Of a stretch of 64,000 bases of DNA, positions 53,521-62,614 are shown one piece after another. The DNA is taken from the NCBI GenBank assembly GCA_945881965.1, contig CAMCVS010000005.1, positions 185,094 to 249,093 of the forward strand, written 5' to 3'. Origin of the DNA: Paracoccus haematequi (GTDB lineage Bacteria; Pseudomonadota; Alphaproteobacteria; Rhodobacterales; Rhodobacteraceae). A program made the translations under genes and the position numbers. Position 1 is the first letter of the stretch; each line of letters opens with the position of its first letter. The notes under the pieces are model-generated. The model did no database searches, had not been told where the DNA came from, and worked only from the letters and a program-made list of their open reading frames with translations.

Positions 53521-54290
53521 GCGCGCGCGCCGTCGCTGCCACGGGCATAGATCGACGCCTGTCGCGCATTCAGCCGCGCCGTGTCCATGATCAAGCAGAC
53601 GTCGATGGTGTTGAAGGCGTGATCGACAAAGGCCCCCTCGCCCACCACGCCGCCAAGTCGCAGATAGGCCTTGATCAGCGCGGGCACCGTCAGCATCGCG
53701 GCGCGGCGGTCGATGGCATCGGGCGCAATCAGGTCCATCGACTGAAACGCCCGGGCACGGACGCGCAATTCCGGCGGGGCCAGATGCGCATGGTGCAGAA
53801 GCGACAGCGCGGGCGCGATGCGCGCCACATCCGTGCCCGGAAACGACGCGGTGCCGAACAGGATCTCGATCCGCGCGCGCGCAATGTGATCGGCGAGCGC
53901 AGACCACAGGTGAAACATCCCCGCCCCGCCGCGATAGGCCGGATCAAGGCAGGACCGGCCCAGTTCCAGCAGGCTGCGGCCGGATGCCAAGAGCGGCGCA
54001 AGATCATATTCCGCATCCGAATAGAACCGCCCTGCCGCCTGCGCCTGCGCCAGCGTGGCCAGCCGGTAAACGCCCACCACGCGGTCGTCCCGCGCGGTGT
54101 CGATCAGCAAGAGATGGTCGAAATGTGCATCAAACGGATCGGTTTCCAGCCCGCGCGCATGATCGACGCCTGCGCCGTCGCTGCCCATTTCCTGCACGAA
54201 CACGCGATACCGCAGCGCCTGCGCCGCCGTCACATCGGCGGCGTCGCGGGCGAGGCGGGTCTGGAACTGCGGGTCATGATATGCAGGCAT
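53517..54290 (-). CDS. olsB: ornithine-acyl-ACP N-acyltransferase OlsB, second copy
   Basis: 257-residue OlsB. Landmarks: LRYRVFVQEMG near residue 28, DHLLLIDTARDDRVVGVYRL near 60, LLELGRSCLDPAYRGGAGMFHLW near 105, IEILFGTASFPGTD near 140 and the C-terminal AFNTIDVCLIMD. ATG 54290 begins the homology. Its stop overlaps the olsA start (ATGA), a true olsBA pair, so this copy is the likely ornithine-lipid synthase of the organism; the one at 1419 is an additional paralogue. Confidence 0.9.
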   Translation of the reverse strand: MPAYHDPQFQTRLARDAADVTAAQALRYRVFVQEMGSDGAGVDHARGLETDPFDAHFDHLLLIDTARDDRVVGVYRLATLAQAQAAGRFYSDAEYDLAPLLASGRSLLELGRSCLDPAYRGGAGMFHLWSALADHIARARIEILFGTASFPGTDVARIAPALSLLHHAHLAPPELRVRARAFQSMDLIAPDAIDRRAAMLTVPALIKAYLRLGGVVGEGAFVDHAFNTIDVCLIMDTARLNARQASIYARGSDGARA

Positions 54291-54406
54291 GGGATGTGTC
54301 TGGGCGGCTTTCCGGGCTGCTGCCGATGTAGGCGCGGCGGGCCGCGATGACAACACGGCAGATGGGCGGCAGGATCGCGCGCGGATTCACCTTTCGTTAA
54401 CGCAGA

Positions 54407-54589
54407 TCAGCGATCAAAGACGGGATCAAGCGTGACATGCGCGCCGTCGATCACCACCTTGCCCAAGTCCGGGAACATCACTGTGACCCTGCCGCCGACG
54501 TTGGATTGCACCTGCCCCACGCCCCATTCGGGTTGGCCGGGGTGGCGCACGAACATGCCGGGTGTCAGGAATGCATTCAGGTCTGCCAT
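54407..54589 (-). CDS. DUF3553 family small protein
   Basis: 60-residue protein with an SH3-like beta-barrel pattern: GMFVRHPGQPEWGVGQVQSN, GGRVTVMFPDLGKVVIDG and VTLDPVF. The WGxGxV and F-x-x-x-G-x-K motifs are like those of the CarD/UvrD-tail Tudor-type modules and suggest protein or nucleic-acid binding. It starts 23 bases from the divergent chpT gene. Function unknown. Confidence 0.85.
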   Translation of the reverse strand: MADLNAFLTPGMFVRHPGQPEWGVGQVQSNVGGRVTVMFPDLGKVVIDGAHVTLDPVFDR

Positions 54590-54612
54590 GATCCGCCCTC
54601 TGGAGGTGTTGT

Positions 54613-55239
54613 TTGTCCGTTTCGCACAGCCCTGCCCCGAATACCACATTGGCCGCGCACCTGGCGGCGCTGATCGGCGCGCGCATCTGCCATGATCTGA
54701 TCAGCCCGGTGGGCGCCATCGGCAACGGGTTGGAATTGTTGCAGATGGCGGCAGGCGCGGATGGTCCGGAAATGGGCCTTATCGCGGATAGCGTGGCCGC
54801 GGCGCGCAGCCGCATCCTGTTCTTTCGCATTGCCTATGGCGTGGCGCTGCCGGACCAGATGCTGGGGGGGGCGGAAATCACCGGACTGCTGCGCGAGATT
54901 GATCGCGGCGGGCGGGTCCGCATTGCATGGGAGGTGGCGGACGACCTGCCCCGGCCAGAAGCACGGCTGGCGTTTCTGGCGCTGCAATGTTGCGAGGCGG
55001 CGCTGCCCTGGGGCGGCACGGTGCATTTTGCGCGGGCGGGTGCGGCGTGGCGCATCACGGCAACCGCCGCACGGCTGCGGGTCGATCCGGGGCTATGGGG
55101 CAACCTGTCGCTGGAACAGCCCGACACCCGCGTCGCGCCATCCGAGGTGCAGTTTGCACTGTTGCCGGTGCTGCTGGCCGAGATGGGGCGACACCTGAAC
55201 GCGCGGATCAGCGATACCGACATCGTGCTGCAATTCTGA
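54613..55239 (+). CDS. chpT: histidine phosphotransferase ChpT
   Basis: 208-residue protein of the CckA-ChpT-CtrA phosphorelay that controls cell cycle, motility and gene-transfer-agent expression in alphaproteobacteria. The phosphorylated helix has RICHDLISPVGAIGNGLELL near residue 24 with the His-Asp pair; a second helix RSRILFFRIAYG follows, then a degenerate ATPase-like domain without ATP-binding motifs. The start is TTG at 54613, supported by GGAGG six bases upstream. CckA and CtrA are not in the window. Confidence 0.88.
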   Translation: MSVSHSPAPNTTLAAHLAALIGARICHDLISPVGAIGNGLELLQMAAGADGPEMGLIADSVAAARSRILFFRIAYGVALPDQMLGGAEITGLLREIDRGGRVRIAWEVADDLPRPEARLAFLALQCCEAALPWGGTVHFARAGAAWRITATAARLRVDPGLWGNLSLEQPDTRVAPSEVQFALLPVLLAEMGRHLNARISDTDIVLQF

Positions 55240-55262
55240 GGATGGGTGAAATCACCCATCCT
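55239..55262. terminator. palindromic terminator between chpT and proA
   Basis: AGGATGGGTGA-AA-TCACCCATCCT overlaps the chpT stop and sits 32 bases before the convergent proA stop. Same design as the palindrome at 48489. Confidence 0.65.
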
Positions 55263-55293
55263 ACCCGCGGGGCTACGGGCCGGGATCGCGCGG

Positions 55294-56550
55294 CTAGTCC
55301 CGCACTGTGCCGTCACCCGTGACGAGATACTTGAACGAGGTCAGCTGTTCCGCCCCGACCGGGCCGCGCGCATGCAGTTTGCCGGTGGCGATGCCGATTT
55401 CCGCGCCCATGCCAAATTCACCGCCATCGGCGAATTGCGTGGACGCATTGCGCAGCAGGATCGCGCTGTCGAGCCGCTGCATGAACCGTGCGGCGGTGGC
55501 GTCGTTTTCGGTCAGGATCGCCTCGGTGTGGTTGGAGCCATAGGCGCGGATATGCGCAATCGCGCCGTCCACGCCATCGACGATGCGGGCGGCGATGATC
55601 ATGTCCAGAAACTCGCGGCCAAAATCATCGGGCGCGGCGGGTGTGGTGCCGGGAATGGACAGCAGATCGCCGTCGGCACGAACCTCGACCCCTGCCGCCA
55701 GCAGGTCGGTGATCAGGATGCCGCCATGCGCCTCCCAGAACCGGCGGTCGATCAGCAGACATTCCGCGGCACCGCAAATGCCGGTGCGCCGGGTCTTGGC
55801 GTTGACGACCACGCGCCGCGCCTTGGCGAGGTCTGCATCGCCATCCGCATAGACATGGCAGATGCCTTCGAGATGGGCAAAGACCGGCACCCGCGCCTCG
55901 GCCTGCACGAGGCCCACCAGCCCCTTGCCGCCGCGCGGCACGATGACGTCGATGTGGCCCGTCATCCGCAGCATGTCGGACACGGCGGCGCGGTCGCGTG
56001 TCGGCACCAATTGGATCGCGGCCCGTGGCAGACCTGCGGCGACAAGACCCGCCACAAGCGCGGCATGGATCGCGGTCGCGGAATGGAACGATTCCGACCC
56101 GCCGCGCAGGATCACGGCATTGCCGGATTTCAGGCACAGCGCGCCTGCATCTGCCGTCACATTGGGCCGCGATTCATAGATCACGCCAATGACCCCCAAA
56201 GGCGTGGCCACGCGTTGGATATGCAGGCCGTTGGGCCGGTCCCATGCCGCCAGCACACGACCAACAGGGTCAGCTTGCGCGGCCACAGCGCGCACCCCGT
56301 CCGCCATGGCAGCGATGCGGCCTGCGTCCAGCCGCAGCCGGTCCAGCATGGCGGGGCTTAGCCCTTTTGCCGTGCCAAAGGCCATGTCCTGCGCATTGGC
56401 CGCAAGAATATCCCCTGTGCGGGCGTGGATGGCATCGGCGGCGGCCAAAAGGGCGGTGTTTTTATGCGCGGCGCTGGCATAGGCCAGTTCCGTGGCGGCT
56501 GTGCGGGCGGCGTCACCGATGCGCAGCATCTCGGCGGAAATATCAGTCAT
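55294..56550 (-). CDS. proA: glutamate-5-semialdehyde dehydrogenase (gamma-glutamyl phosphate reductase)
   Basis: 418-residue NADPH enzyme, second step of proline synthesis. [30 protein letters not shown] near residue 125 is the signature, followed by [11 protein letters not shown] near 206 and the catalytic cysteine in [14 protein letters not shown] near 265. The length is standard. It overlaps proB by four bases (ATGA), so proB-proA are coupled, fed by the obgE transcript. Confidence 0.97.
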   Translation of the reverse strand: MTDISAEMLRIGDAARTAATELAYASAAHKNTALLAAADAIHARTGDILAANAQDMAFGTAKGLSPAMLDRLRLDAGRIAAMADGVRAVAAQADPVGRVLAAWDRPNGLHIQRVATPLGVIGVIYESRPNVTADAGALCLKSGNAVILRGGSESFHSATAIHAALVAGLVAAGLPRAAIQLVPTRDRAAVSDMLRMTGHIDVIVPRGGKGLVGLVQAEARVPVFAHLEGICHVYADGDADLAKARRVVVNAKTRRTGICGAAECLLIDRRFWEAHGGILITDLLAAGVEVRADGDLLSIPGTTPAAPDDFGREFLDMIIAARIVDGVDGAIAHIRAYGSNHTEAILTENDATAARFMQRLDSAILLRNASTQFADGGEFGMGAEIGIATGKLHARGPVGAEQLTSFKYLVTGDGTVRD

Positions 56551-57656
56551 GACAGCACCATATCATCGCGGTGGATCAAGGCGGCGCGCCCCGGATAGCC
56601 AAGGATCGCCGCAATTTCGGTGGACCGGTGGCCCATGATCGCGCCCGCCTCGTCGGCGGTATAGCGGATCAGGCCCTGGCCCCTGTGATGCCCGTCAGGC
56701 GTCAGGATCGCCACCGGATCGCCGCGCCCAAAGGCCCCGGTCACGCGCACGACGCCTGCGGGCAACAGGCTGCTGCCCTCTGCCAAAGCGCGCGCCGCGC
56801 CCGCGTCCACCACCACCTCGCCCTTGGGCTTCATCGCGCCGATCCAGCGTTTGCGCGCCAGTTGCGGGTCAAGCTGCGCGGTGAACCATGTACACGCCGC
56901 GCCCTGTTCCAGCGCGGAAAGTGGCCGCAGGACCGACCCTTCGGTGATGCAAAGGGCACAGCCCCCTGCCGTCGCGGTTTTCGCCGCCATCAGCTTGGTG
57001 ATCATGCCGCCTTTCGACAGGCCGGACACGCCTTCACCCGCCATCGCCTCGATATCAGGCGTAATGCGGTCCACCACATCGAACCGACGCGCGGACGGGT
57101 CGCTGTGCGGGTTGGCGGAATAAAACCCGTCCACATCTGACAACAGCACCAACTGATCCGCCCCGATGGTCACAGCGACCTGCGCTGCCAGCCGGTCATT
57201 GTCGCCATAGCGGATTTCGTCGGTCGCAACTGTGTCGTTTTCGTTCACGATCGGCACCACACCCAGCCCCAGCAGGGTTTCCATCGTGGCGCGGCTGTTC
57301 AGGTAGCGTCGGCGGTCGGTGCTGTCTTCGAGGGTGACCAGAATCTGACCCGTAGGGATGCCATGCGGGGCCAGCACCTCTTCATAGGCGCGGGCAAGGC
57401 GGATTTGCCCCACAGCCGCCGCTGCCTGCGATTGTTCCAGCGCCAGCGGCCCCTTGGGCAGGCGCAACACGTTACGTCCCAGCGCAATCGACCCTGACGA
57501 CACCAGCACCATATCGACGCCGCGCGCCCGCATCATCGTCACATCGGCGGCCAACCCCGCCAGCCAATCGGCGCGCAAACCGCCCGTGGCGCGGTCCACC
57601 AACAGGGCCGAGCCGATCTTGACCACCAGACGCTTGGCCGTGCTTAGGGACGCCAT
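56547..57656 (-). CDS. proB: glutamate 5-kinase
   Basis: 369-residue enzyme, first and feedback-controlled step of proline synthesis. The amino-acid kinase domain has VVKIGSALL near residue 12, [17 protein letters not shown] near 52, [26 protein letters not shown] near 138 and [21 protein letters not shown] near 216. The C-terminal PUA domain begins near 275 ([16 protein letters not shown]...SLLPAGV). It overlaps obgE by 13 bases. Confidence 0.97.
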   Translation of the reverse strand: MASLSTAKRLVVKIGSALLVDRATGGLRADWLAGLAADVTMMRARGVDMVLVSSGSIALGRNVLRLPKGPLALEQSQAAAAVGQIRLARAYEEVLAPHGIPTGQILVTLEDSTDRRRYLNSRATMETLLGLGVVPIVNENDTVATDEIRYGDNDRLAAQVAVTIGADQLVLLSDVDGFYSANPHSDPSARRFDVVDRITPDIEAMAGEGVSGLSKGGMITKLMAAKTATAGGCALCITEGSVLRPLSALEQGAACTWFTAQLDPQLARKRWIGAMKPKGEVVVDAGAARALAEGSSLLPAGVVRVTGAFGRGDPVAILTPDGHHRGQGLIRYTADEAGAIMGHRSTEIAAILGYPGRAALIHRDDMVLS

Positions 57657-58672
57657 GCATCATCCTCGGGGTCCGGGCCGGGTTTGGCGCGGTCGATCCG
57701 GCGTTTCAGCGCGCGCAGCACCGCGTCCACGCCTTCGCGGCTGACACCGGAACACAGCATCACCGGATGGCCTACCACCGCCTCCAGTTCGGCGCGCATG
57801 TAGTCGCGTTCGTCAGGTTCCAGCGCGTCGATCTTGTTCAGCGCCACGATCCGCGGCTTGGTGTCCAGACCGGCGCCGTAAGCGGCCAATTCGGTGACGA
57901 TGGTCTGGTAATCCTCCAGCAGGCTGGACGAGGTGCCGTCCACCAGATGCAACAGCACCGCGCAGCGTTCGATATGGCCCAGAAACTGGTCGCCAAGGCC
58001 GCGCCCTTCGGACGCGCCTTCGATCAGGCCGGGGATATCGGCCAGCACAAATTCGGCATTGTCCACGCCGACCACGCCCAGATTGGGGTGCAGCGTGGTA
58101 AACGGGTAATCGGCGATCTTGGGCTTGGCGTTCGATGTTGCGGCCAGAAAGGTGGATTTGCCGGCATTGGGCAGGCCCACCAGACCGGCATCCGCAATCA
58201 GCTTCAGCCGCAACCAGATGATGCGGTCCACGCCGGGTTGGCCGGGGTTGGCGTTGCGCGGGGCCTGATTGGTCGAGGTCTTGAACCGCAGGTTGCCCCA
58301 ACCGCCATTGCCGCCCTTGGCCAGCAGCACCCGCTGACCTTCCTCGGTCAGGTCGGCAATCACCGTCTCGCCGTCCTCGTCCAGAATTTCCGTGCCGACG
58401 GGGACGCGCAGCACGATATCCTCGCCGCCCGCCCCGGTCATCTGCCGCCCGCCGCCGCCGCGCCCGTTCTGGGCGAAGAAATGCTGCTGATAGCGAAAGT
58501 CGATCAGCGTGTTCAGCCCATCGACGCAATGCGCATAAACCGACCCGCCATTGCCGCCATCCCCGCCATCCGGGCCGCCAAATTCGACGAATTTCTCGCG
58601 GTGGAAACTGGCCGCGCCATTCCCGCCTGCGCCAGAGCGGATATAGACCTTTGCCAGATCGAGGAATTTCAT
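57644..58672 (-). CDS. obgE: Obg family GTPase ObgE/CgtA
   Basis: 342-residue ribosome-assembly and cell-cycle GTPase. The glycine-rich Obg fold is present: [40 protein letters not shown]. The G domain has [12 protein letters not shown] near residue 166 (G1), [16 protein letters not shown] near 210 (G3) and [10 protein letters not shown] near 285 (G4). It lacks the long C-terminal acidic domain of E. coli Obg, as in many alphaproteobacteria. It follows rplU-rpmA, the conserved neighbourhood. Confidence 0.97.
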   Translation of the reverse strand: MKFLDLAKVYIRSGAGGNGAASFHREKFVEFGGPDGGDGGNGGSVYAHCVDGLNTLIDFRYQQHFFAQNGRGGGGRQMTGAGGEDIVLRVPVGTEILDEDGETVIADLTEEGQRVLLAKGGNGGWGNLRFKTSTNQAPRNANPGQPGVDRIIWLRLKLIADAGLVGLPNAGKSTFLAATSNAKPKIADYPFTTLHPNLGVVGVDNAEFVLADIPGLIEGASEGRGLGDQFLGHIERCAVLLHLVDGTSSSLLEDYQTIVTELAAYGAGLDTKPRIVALNKIDALEPDERDYMRAELEAVVGHPVMLCSGVSREGVDAVLRALKRRIDRAKPGPDPEDDAWRP

Positions 58673-58722
58673 GCGTTCAGCCTTTTATGTGGCCCCTCGT
58701 TACCGCAGGTCGCAGCCGGGGC

Positions 58723-59292
58723 TCAATCGCGTTTCAGGGTATCGCCCAGTTTTCGGGAATAGGTCCAGGTCGCCACCTTGGCGGCGCGGGCCACGGAATG
58801 GCTTTCGGCATCCCCCAGATAGTGAAAGCCGTTGTTGGTCAGCACACGCGCCGAGGCGGGGTTGTCCTGAAACACTTCGGCAAACAGCGTCTTGCAGCCC
58901 TGCGGATTGGCCGCGATCAGGGCCTGCACCGCCGCGGATGCCAACCCGGTATTCCACCAAGCAGGCGCAACCCAGAACCGGATTTCCGATTGCCCGGCAT
59001 CGACGCGGTCCAGACTGACCAGCCCCATCACCTCGGGGGCATCGATGATGGTGCCGTCGATGGCCCAGACATCCTCGCTGCGCTTGGGCGACAGGCTGCG
59101 TTCGATGAACGCGGTCACAGCCCCCGGCGGCATCGGATGCGGCAGGTTGCGCGTCATCCGCGCCACCCGCACATCGGCGGCATAAAGCCCGATCAAACCG
59201 GCATCCGAGCCGCGCAGCGGGCGCAGCGTAAAGCGGTCGGTGGCGATGGCGGCTTGCGCCGGGGTGGCGTCAGTCAGACTCTCGGCAACCAT
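58723..59292 (-). CDS. GNAT-family N-acetyltransferase
   Basis: 189-residue RimJ/RimL-type acetyltransferase. TDRFTLRPLRGSDAGLIGLYA near residue 15 is typical of this group, with IRFWVAPAWWNTGLASAAVQALIAAN near 105 as the acetyl-CoA binding motif A (R/Q-x-x-G-x-A variant) and NPASARVLTNNGFHYLG near 145 as motif B. It starts at ATG 59292 behind GAGGAGGA, between rpmA and obgE, a common arrangement in Rhodobacteraceae. Protein or amino-acid target unknown. Confidence 0.88.
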   Translation of the reverse strand: MVAESLTDATPAQAAIATDRFTLRPLRGSDAGLIGLYAADVRVARMTRNLPHPMPPGAVTAFIERSLSPKRSEDVWAIDGTIIDAPEVMGLVSLDRVDAGQSEIRFWVAPAWWNTGLASAAVQALIAANPQGCKTLFAEVFQDNPASARVLTNNGFHYLGDAESHSVARAAKVATWTYSRKLGDTLKRD

Positions 59293-59349
59293 ACGTGTCC
59301 TCCTCGGAACGCGGAACGGGCGGCCCCCGTCCCTCCCCGGACCGGTGCC

Positions 59350-59384
59350 AAAACGGAAAGGGGACCGGCGGTGCCGATCCCCCC
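59350..59384 (-). terminator. terminator after rplU-rpmA
   Basis: On the minus strand GGGGATCGGC-ACC-GCCGGTCCCC (one G-T pair) is followed by TTTCCGTTTT. It lies 24 bases beyond the rpmA stop and before the GNAT gene. Confidence 0.65.
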
Positions 59385-59407
59385 AAACACAACTTGGTGA
59401 CGGCGGC

Positions 59408-59677
59408 TTACTCGGCGGCCTCGGCGCGTGGCAGCACCGATACAAAGGTGCGGCCCTTCAGGCCCTTGTGGAACGTGACATGGCCCTGCACCACGGCAAA
59501 GATCGTGTGGTCGGTGCCGATGCCCACGCCTTCGCCCGGCCACCATTTGGTGCCGCGCTGGCGGATGATGATGTTGCCGGGGATCGCAGATTCGCCACCG
59601 AATTTCTTGACGCCAAGGCGGCGCCCGTCCGAGTCGCGGCCGTTACGCGAAGAACCGCCTGCTTTTTTGTGTGCCAT
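59408..59677 (-). CDS. rpmA: 50S ribosomal protein L27
   Basis: 89-residue ribosomal protein at the peptidyl-transferase centre. It has the N-terminal [29 protein letters not shown] signature and [25 protein letters not shown]. The terminus starts directly with AHKKAGG, so no processing peptide is present. It is six bases after the rplU stop. Confidence 0.98.
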   Translation of the reverse strand: MAHKKAGGSSRNGRDSDGRRLGVKKFGGESAIPGNIIIRQRGTKWWPGEGVGIGTDHTIFAVVQGHVTFHKGLKGRTFVSVLPRAEAAE

Positions 59678-59683
59678 GTGGGA

Positions 59684-60079
59684 TTACTCCTGTGCTGCGA
59701 CGGTTGCGGGAACAAACGGCACCGAGCCCGCGCCGATTGCGGCCTTGACCCCGGTGGCATCCGCGCCGGTGGCGAGGATTTCAGTGATCTTGATCACGGT
59801 CAGATGCTGGCGGTGGCCGCGCGTCCGCTGCGACGAATGTTTCCGGCGGCGTTTCCAGAAGGCGATGGTCTTGTCGCCCTTGATCTGATCGACCACTTCG
59901 GCCTGCACGGCGGCACCTGCCACGAAGGGCGCGCCGATAGTGGTGGCGTCGCCGCACAGCATCAGCACGTCGTTGAATTGAACGGTTTCGCCCGCGTCAG
60001 CAGCCAGTTTTTCGATGCGGAGCGTATCGCCCCGACGCACTGTATACTGCTTGCCGCCGGTCTTGAGGACCGCAAACAT
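59684..60079 (-). CDS. rplU: 50S ribosomal protein L21
   Basis: 131-residue 23S-binding protein. [25 protein letters not shown] is the standard start, with [18 protein letters not shown] [28 protein letters not shown] near residue 75 as the RNA-binding block. A C-terminal alanine-rich extension of some 25 residues exceeds the E. coli length (103), as usual in alphaproteobacteria. ATG 60079 follows AAAGGAAG; a start at 60103 is possible but less likely. Confidence 0.97.
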   Translation of the reverse strand: MFAVLKTGGKQYTVRRGDTLRIEKLAADAGETVQFNDVLMLCGDATTIGAPFVAGAAVQAEVVDQIKGDKTIAFWKRRRKHSSQRTRGHRQHLTVIKITEILATGADATGVKAAIGAGSVPFVPATVAAQE

Positions 60080-60217
60080 GGTATCTTCCTTTGTCATCCG
60101 CATCCTGTGGCCCCGCGTTGCGGTGTTGCCGGGGCAATCCCCGCCTCGGACAGCGCGCCCCGGTCAGGGCGATCATTGCAATAAGCCCCGTCCCAGAAAA
60201 CCTCTGGTCGGGATGGT

Positions 60218-60248
60218 GCCGTATCCATCACGCGCCCCGCGAAGTCAA
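60218..60248 (-). promoter_or_regulatory. candidate promoter for rplU-rpmA
   Basis: On the minus strand TTGACT (60248-60243) is followed after 17-18 bases by GATACGG, about 140 bases upstream of the rplU ATG. The long leader would leave room for ribosomal-protein-type regulation. A GCCCCG...CGGGGC-type repeat lies within the leader. Confidence 0.4.
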
Positions 60249-60258
60249 GCCTGATCCG

Positions 60259-61071
60259 TTACAGATCGTCGCCCGCCATGCGGCTGGCCAGCGCCAACCC
60301 CAGCGCATGGTTCAGATCGCCATACATCCGGTCGAACCCGGCAAACAACGCCAGGTTCAGCGCCTGCCCCTCCGGGGTCAGCGACGCGTCAACATAAGCG
60401 CGCAGCCCGTCCACCGGCACATCGCGATAGGCCATCGTCAACAACGCCCGCACCCAGGCGGCGGATTCGGTGCGCGTTTCGTCCTCACGGGCCCAGATAT
60501 CGTCCAGCATCTCGGCCTCGGTCATGTCCAACTGCCCGCCCTGCGCCAACCCCTGATAGAACCGCAGGCTGGCGGTCAGCCCGCCCGACACGTTCATCTC
60601 GATCAGGTCATTGGCGGCGATGAAATCCTCGACCGCCTTGCTGCGGGCATCTTCTGGCACCGGCAGGCTGTCGCGCGCCGCCGCCTCGACCGCAGGGTCC
60701 AGGAACGCGCGCCGCGTGGCCAGTTCGCCGCCGATCACCTGCTGCCCGGTGTCGCTGGTAAAGAACCGCAGCAGCGGGTCCAGATCGACCCCGTCCAGCC
60801 CGGCCCCCAAATCCTTGCGCACCGCCGCCAGCATCGGGTCCACGTCATAGAGCCGGTCCGCCACCCCCCGCCACGCGGCCATGCCGCTGGTGGGCAGCAT
60901 ATCGGCGCCAAGATCCTCGGCCTGTGCCAGCGCTTCGGCGCGCATGATCGCGACCATCTCGGGCAGGCGCAGGGCAGAGATCAGGTCATCCAGCCGCGCC
61001 GGTTCCGCCCGCAGCGGGGCCGCCCACACCAGCAGGGCCGTCACTGCGCCAAAGGCCAGCCGCGCGATCAC
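60259..61071 (-). CDS. exported DUF2059 protein, downstream copy
   Basis: 270-residue secreted protein with a signal peptide (MIARLAFGAVTALLVWAAPLRAEP). The mature part is helical; a first module LRLPEMVAIMRAEALAQAEDLG near residue 35 and later LDPLLRFFTSDTGQQVIGGELATR near 98 fit DUF2059, a family of unknown function often found in the periplasm. It is divergent in sequence from, but has the same architecture as, the protein encoded just upstream, so the pair arose by tandem duplication. Four-base overlap with that gene. Confidence 0.78.
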   Translation of the reverse strand: MIARLAFGAVTALLVWAAPLRAEPARLDDLISALRLPEMVAIMRAEALAQAEDLGADMLPTSGMAAWRGVADRLYDVDPMLAAVRKDLGAGLDGVDLDPLLRFFTSDTGQQVIGGELATRRAFLDPAVEAAARDSLPVPEDARSKAVEDFIAANDLIEMNVSGGLTASLRFYQGLAQGGQLDMTEAEMLDDIWAREDETRTESAAWVRALLTMAYRDVPVDGLRAYVDASLTPEGQALNLALFAGFDRMYGDLNHALGLALASRMAGDDL

Positions 61072-61892
61072 AGGTCACGTCCCGGACGCAGCTCCGCCAT
61101 CCGCGCGGCCAGCGTTTCAAACCGCTTGACCATGATTTCAAACTGCACCGCGTTCATCAGGCCATAGACCTTGCGCATCAACGGGGCTTCCAGCGCCGCG
61201 GCATAGTCCTGCAAATCCGCATCCGAGAACCCGGCATAGGTCCAGGCGGACCCCTCCAGCGCCGCAGTCTCCATCTGTTCGGCCATCGCCGCGCGCCCCT
61301 CGGCCAAAAGCGCGCGCAGCCGCGCGATATCGACCTGCAACTCGATCACCCCCGCCGCATCGGCGGTTTCCAGAAACCGGATCTGGATTTCCTCAAGCGC
61401 GCGTATCCCGGTCCCGGTGGCATCCAGCGCCGCCAGCATCCGGCGCAGCAGCGCGACCCGTTCCGGTGTGGCACCCGCAAGCGCCGCCGCCGCCGCGCTG
61501 CTCTTGTCGGCTTCCGGGGTACGGTGCGCGGCATTTTCGGCCACCACCAGCCGCTGTCCCAGCGATCCGGCATAGAACTCTGCCGCATGGGTCAGCATGT
61601 CGTCATCCAGCGTCTGCGCGAGGATATCGGTCGCCTCGTCCAACATGGCGGCGGGCGCGAATACCTCGGCCACCAGCCGTTCCCAATCCGCTCCAAAAGC
61701 GTCGGGTTCGCGCCCCAACAGAACTGGTGCCATCGCCGCCGATTGCCCCAGCGAATCCACCGCCGCATCAAATCCGGTGACCGTCAGAAACGCCGCCACC
61801 CGCGCGCGATCAACCTCTGCCACTGCGGGCGACGCGCCCCCCAGCAACAGCCCCAGCGTCACCAGCCCCGATAGAACCAACCCGCGCAACAT
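61068..61892 (-). CDS. exported DUF2059 protein, upstream copy
   Basis: 274-residue secreted protein. Signal peptide MLRGLVLSGLVTLGLLLGGASPAVAEV, then VAAFLTVTGFDAAVDSLGQSAAM near 33 and MLTHAAEFYAGSLGQRLVVAEN near 98, where the FYxSxxGQ pattern is diagnostic of DUF2059; a second module near 225 has FSDADLQDYAAALEAPLMRKVYGLMNA. ATG 61892 is chosen because the 23 residues upstream do not form a signal peptide. Function unknown; no enzymatic residues evident. Confidence 0.8.
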   Translation of the reverse strand: MLRGLVLSGLVTLGLLLGGASPAVAEVDRARVAAFLTVTGFDAAVDSLGQSAAMAPVLLGREPDAFGADWERLVAEVFAPAAMLDEATDILAQTLDDDMLTHAAEFYAGSLGQRLVVAENAAHRTPEADKSSAAAAALAGATPERVALLRRMLAALDATGTGIRALEEIQIRFLETADAAGVIELQVDIARLRALLAEGRAAMAEQMETAALEGSAWTYAGFSDADLQDYAAALEAPLMRKVYGLMNAVQFEIMVKRFETLAARMAELRPGRDL

Positions 61893-62097
61893 GATGACCG
61901 TCCCTTCGCATAGGTCGCATTGCCCGATCGCGACACAGAAAAGGTAGGACCGCAGACCCACGATTGCAAACCCCGGATGCCACCAGGATCACGCAATGTT
62001 CATGACATGGGGATATTCGGGGCGCGGGAATTGCCATACGCGGCCATACTGCGCGGCCGGTGTGGCAAAGGTCCGAACAGCGCGCACAAAGCCGGTC

Positions 62098-62124
62098 CCC
62101 CTGCCCCTGCCCCTGCCCCTGCCG
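62098..62124 (+). repeat. CCCTGC simple tandem repeat
   Basis: Four consecutive copies of the hexamer CCCTGC plus a partial unit. Such tracts are prone to slippage; it is not within a gene. Confidence 0.85.
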
Positions 62125-62205
62125 TTTCCGGTGCCCCATTCCCATTCCCTATCACAGCCCTCTGCCATTGTGCCTGTCCCCTCCGCGAACTTCGACAAAA
62201 GCCCC

Positions 62206-62234
62206 TTGCACGCTGCATCCGCTTTGGCTAACAA
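62206..62234 (+). promoter_or_regulatory. candidate promoter for tRNA-Ser
   Basis: TTGCAC at 62206-62211 and TAACAA at 62229-62234 with a 17-base spacer, 19 bases before the mature tRNA. Confidence 0.4.
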
Positions 62235-62252
62235 GCCGCACCACGACCCCGC

Positions 62253-62342
62253 GGAGAGGTGGCAGAGTGGTCGAATGCGGCGGTCTCGAAAACCGTTGTG
62301 GGTGCGAGCCCACCCAGGGTTCGAATCCCTGTCTCTCCGCCA
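62253..62342 (+). tRNA. tRNA-Ser (anticodon CGA)
   Basis: 90-nt class II tRNA. Acceptor GGAGAGG pairs with TCTCTCC (one G-T), discriminator G and encoded CCA. The anticodon stem GCGGT/ACCGT encloses CTCGAAA giving anticodon CGA. A long variable arm TGTGGGTGCGAGCCCACC is present, and the T arm is CAGGG-TTCGAAT-CCCTG. It reads TCG codons. The DNA changes to lower GC directly downstream, so its 3' end may be an integration site. Confidence 0.97.
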
Positions 62343-62368
62343 CTTGCCCTAGCTAAAGAGTTCTCTCG

Positions 62369-62390
62369 ATCCGGCTGAGGCCGGATTTTC
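62369..62390 (+). terminator. terminator after tRNA-Ser
   Basis: ATCCGGC-TGAG-GCCGGAT followed by TTTC and, slightly later, GTTGTTTT. It lies 27 bases past the tRNA 3' end. Confidence 0.65.
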
Positions 62391-62614
62391 CCGTTGTTTT
62401 GGGGGGGTATGCGGGTGCGGCTGTGAACTGGCCTTGCTGCCCGAAGGGTCGGAAGCGGTCTCTCAAGGCCGACATTCTCCAGAGCCGTCAACTTGACCTC
62501 TATTAGTTCAGAGTCGCAATCGTATGTTTCCATTCAATAATTCGTCGATACCGAACAGCTTCCGCACTGAGTTCCGTTTGGCCTCTACTGCGACTGCGGT
62601 CGAAATGCATCAAG

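Larger units (their letters stand above)
61893..62252. other. gene-free region with a CTGCCC tandem repeat
   Basis: 360 bases between the DUF2059 genes and tRNA-Ser. It contains a hexanucleotide tract (CCCTGC about four times, 62098-62124) followed by a less GC-rich segment. All short frames depend on the repeat and lack ribosome sites. It includes promoters for both sides. Confidence 0.6.

Noticed and set aside
62098..62124. CCCTGC tract as a CRISPR-like array
   Set aside because: Hexamer units without spacers; a simple slippage repeat.
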